Below, one piece after another: positions 63,401 through 64,000 of a DNA stretch of 64,000 nucleotides (position 1 is its first letter; every line of letters begins with the position of its first letter). The notes under the pieces are model-generated. The model did not search any database. It was given only the letters and a program-made list of their open reading frames with translations, and had not been told where the DNA came from. The position numbers and the translations under genes were made by a program. Origin of the DNA: Bos javanicus (Eukaryota > Chordata > Mammalia > Artiodactyla > Bovidae); assembly GCF_032452875.1 (NCBI RefSeq), contig NC_083875.1, forward strand, positions 75,228,178 to 75,292,177, given 5' to 3'.

Positions 63401-63628
63401 GCTACCCATTGGCCAGAACTCAGTTATCAGACTCCACTGACCCAAGGGGAAATGGAGGGAGTGAAGCCTGGCTATGACCCGAGGGGAGAGGGGGCCAGTA
63501 GGTCAGTCACCTCATCAGCTCAGGAGTCCATGGCACAACTTGGGGCTGTCTTGCAATACTTTGTGAACTCAGAGGTCTTGTGGACAGAAGCAGAGCCATC
63601 TCCCTTACTGTGTGTCTCTTACTTTCAG

Positions 63629-63703
63629 CTTCTCCAAACCGCAGCCCCCCAGCCCATCTCATGTGATCCAAGCACCATGACCCATGGATACGTGCCCATA
63701 AAG
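63629..63703 (+). CDS. EPHX2: EPHX2 exon 6: linker to the epoxide hydrolase domain
   Basis: The acceptor tcttactttcag ends at 63628. The exon codes for LLQTAAPQPISCDPSTMTHG YVPIK (residues 221-245), donor GTGAGT at 63704. This is the proline-rich linker and the start of the alpha/beta-hydrolase domain (HGYVPIK). The cumulative length of exons 1-6 is 735 bases, exactly 245 codons. The epoxide hydrolase catalytic residues lie in later exons outside the window. Confidence 0.94.
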
Positions 63704-64000
63704 GTGAGTCCATGCGCTCTCGCTGTCAGCCGAGTCCTCTCCAACCAGCCCATGTACATTTGTGAAATCTCCTGGGGAGCTGCACACCCACCATTTATAG
63801 GGAAAAGGCCTTTCCCACAAGCATCCACCTTCCCTGGTGGCTCAGTGGTAAAGAATCCACCTGCCAATACAAGAGATATGGATTCGATCCCTGGATCAGG
63901 AAGATCCCCTGGAGAAGGAAATGGCAACGCACTCCAGTATTTTTGCCTGGGAAATCCCAAGGACAGGGGAGCATGGTGGGCTATAGAGTCCATGGGGTCA
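63704..64000 (+). other. EPHX2: EPHX2 intron 6, partial
   Basis: It starts with GTGAGT and runs off the window. It holds a Bov-tA SINE from 63826. Confidence 0.9.
63826..64000 (+). mobile_element. Bov-tA SINE (runs off the window end)
   Basis: ttccctggtggctcagtggt aaagaatccacctgccaata ... gattcgatccctggatcagg aagatcccctggagaaggaa ... ctatagagtccatggggtca. Confidence 0.92.

Larger units (their letters stand above)
45017..63628 (+). other. EPHX2: EPHX2 intron 5 (18.6 kb) containing a provirus
   Basis: Donor GTAACT at 45017, acceptor cttactttcag ending 63628. Most of its length is the 14-kb rearranged provirus (antisense to EPHX2) and other transposons. Stretches 59728-59990, 60130-60500, 61860-62035 and 62255-62990 show nothing I can assign. 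Confidence 0.9.

Noticed and set aside
4812..64000. Dozens of tRNA-like heads with A/B-box resemblance, as possible tRNA genes
   Set aside because: All are heads of Bov-tA, BOV-A2 or CHR SINEs attached to SINE bodies. None folds as a stand-alone tRNA by eye.
1..64000. Phage, CRISPR, toxin-antitoxin or other microbial defence system
   Set aside because: The window is mammalian intron/exon DNA with ruminant transposons. No such locus or operon structure is present.

Overview
The window is ruminant nuclear DNA, almost certainly from a bovid and most likely cattle or a close relative. The evidence is its dense load of BovB (RTE-type) LINE copies, tRNA-Glu-derived Bov-tA and BOV-A2 SINEs, CHR-type SINEs and a late ruminant L1, together with multi-exon genes that have GT-AG introns. 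There is no microbial content: no operon, CRISPR array or phage.

Three genes are present, in the order known from human 8p21.2: PTK2B - CHRNA2 - EPHX2. (1) Positions 1-157 are the last coding piece of PTK2B (+), followed by its 3' UTR to about 1050. (2) CHRNA2 lies on the minus strand, tail-to-tail with PTK2B. Its start codon is at 15204-15202 and its stop at 2104-2102, with six coding exons (15132-15204, 13765-13916, 13278-13322, 8699-8808, 3384-4401, 2102-2227) whose splice phases all agree. (3) EPHX2 is on the plus strand behind a CpG-rich promoter. Exons 1-6 are present (30207-30307, 38133-38217, 41093-41252, 42762-42952, 44894-45016, 63629-63703), which is residues 1-245: the N-terminal HAD-like phosphatase domain plus the linker. 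The epoxide hydrolase domain lies beyond the window.

The rest is intronic or intergenic sequence made largely of interspersed repeats. The most intricate part is EPHX2 intron 5 (45017-63628). It contains a class II (betaretrovirus-like, lysine-tRNA-primed) endogenous provirus on the minus strand at 45659-59721, bounded by a 6-bp target duplication CTCTGC. The provirus is decayed and rearranged: it has a second, divergent LTR inside it, a duplicated pol/env junction, a foreign LTR, two large BovB insertions (one with an L1 inside it), two SINEs, and a hairpin plus 18-bp tandem array.

The most interesting protein-level observation is that EPHX2 here lacks the acidic residues of its N-terminal phosphatase site: Asp9 is Glu, Asp11 is Gly and Asp185 is Asn. 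This domain is therefore probably dead as a phosphatase. The most interesting DNA-level observations are the recombined provirus, a BovB copy with a twin-priming-type inversion and an exact target duplication inside CHRNA2 intron 4, and a telomere-like hexamer run at a truncated SINE junction. I found no wholly new biological system. Repeat boundaries are read by eye and are good to roughly 5-20 bp unless a target duplication is quoted.
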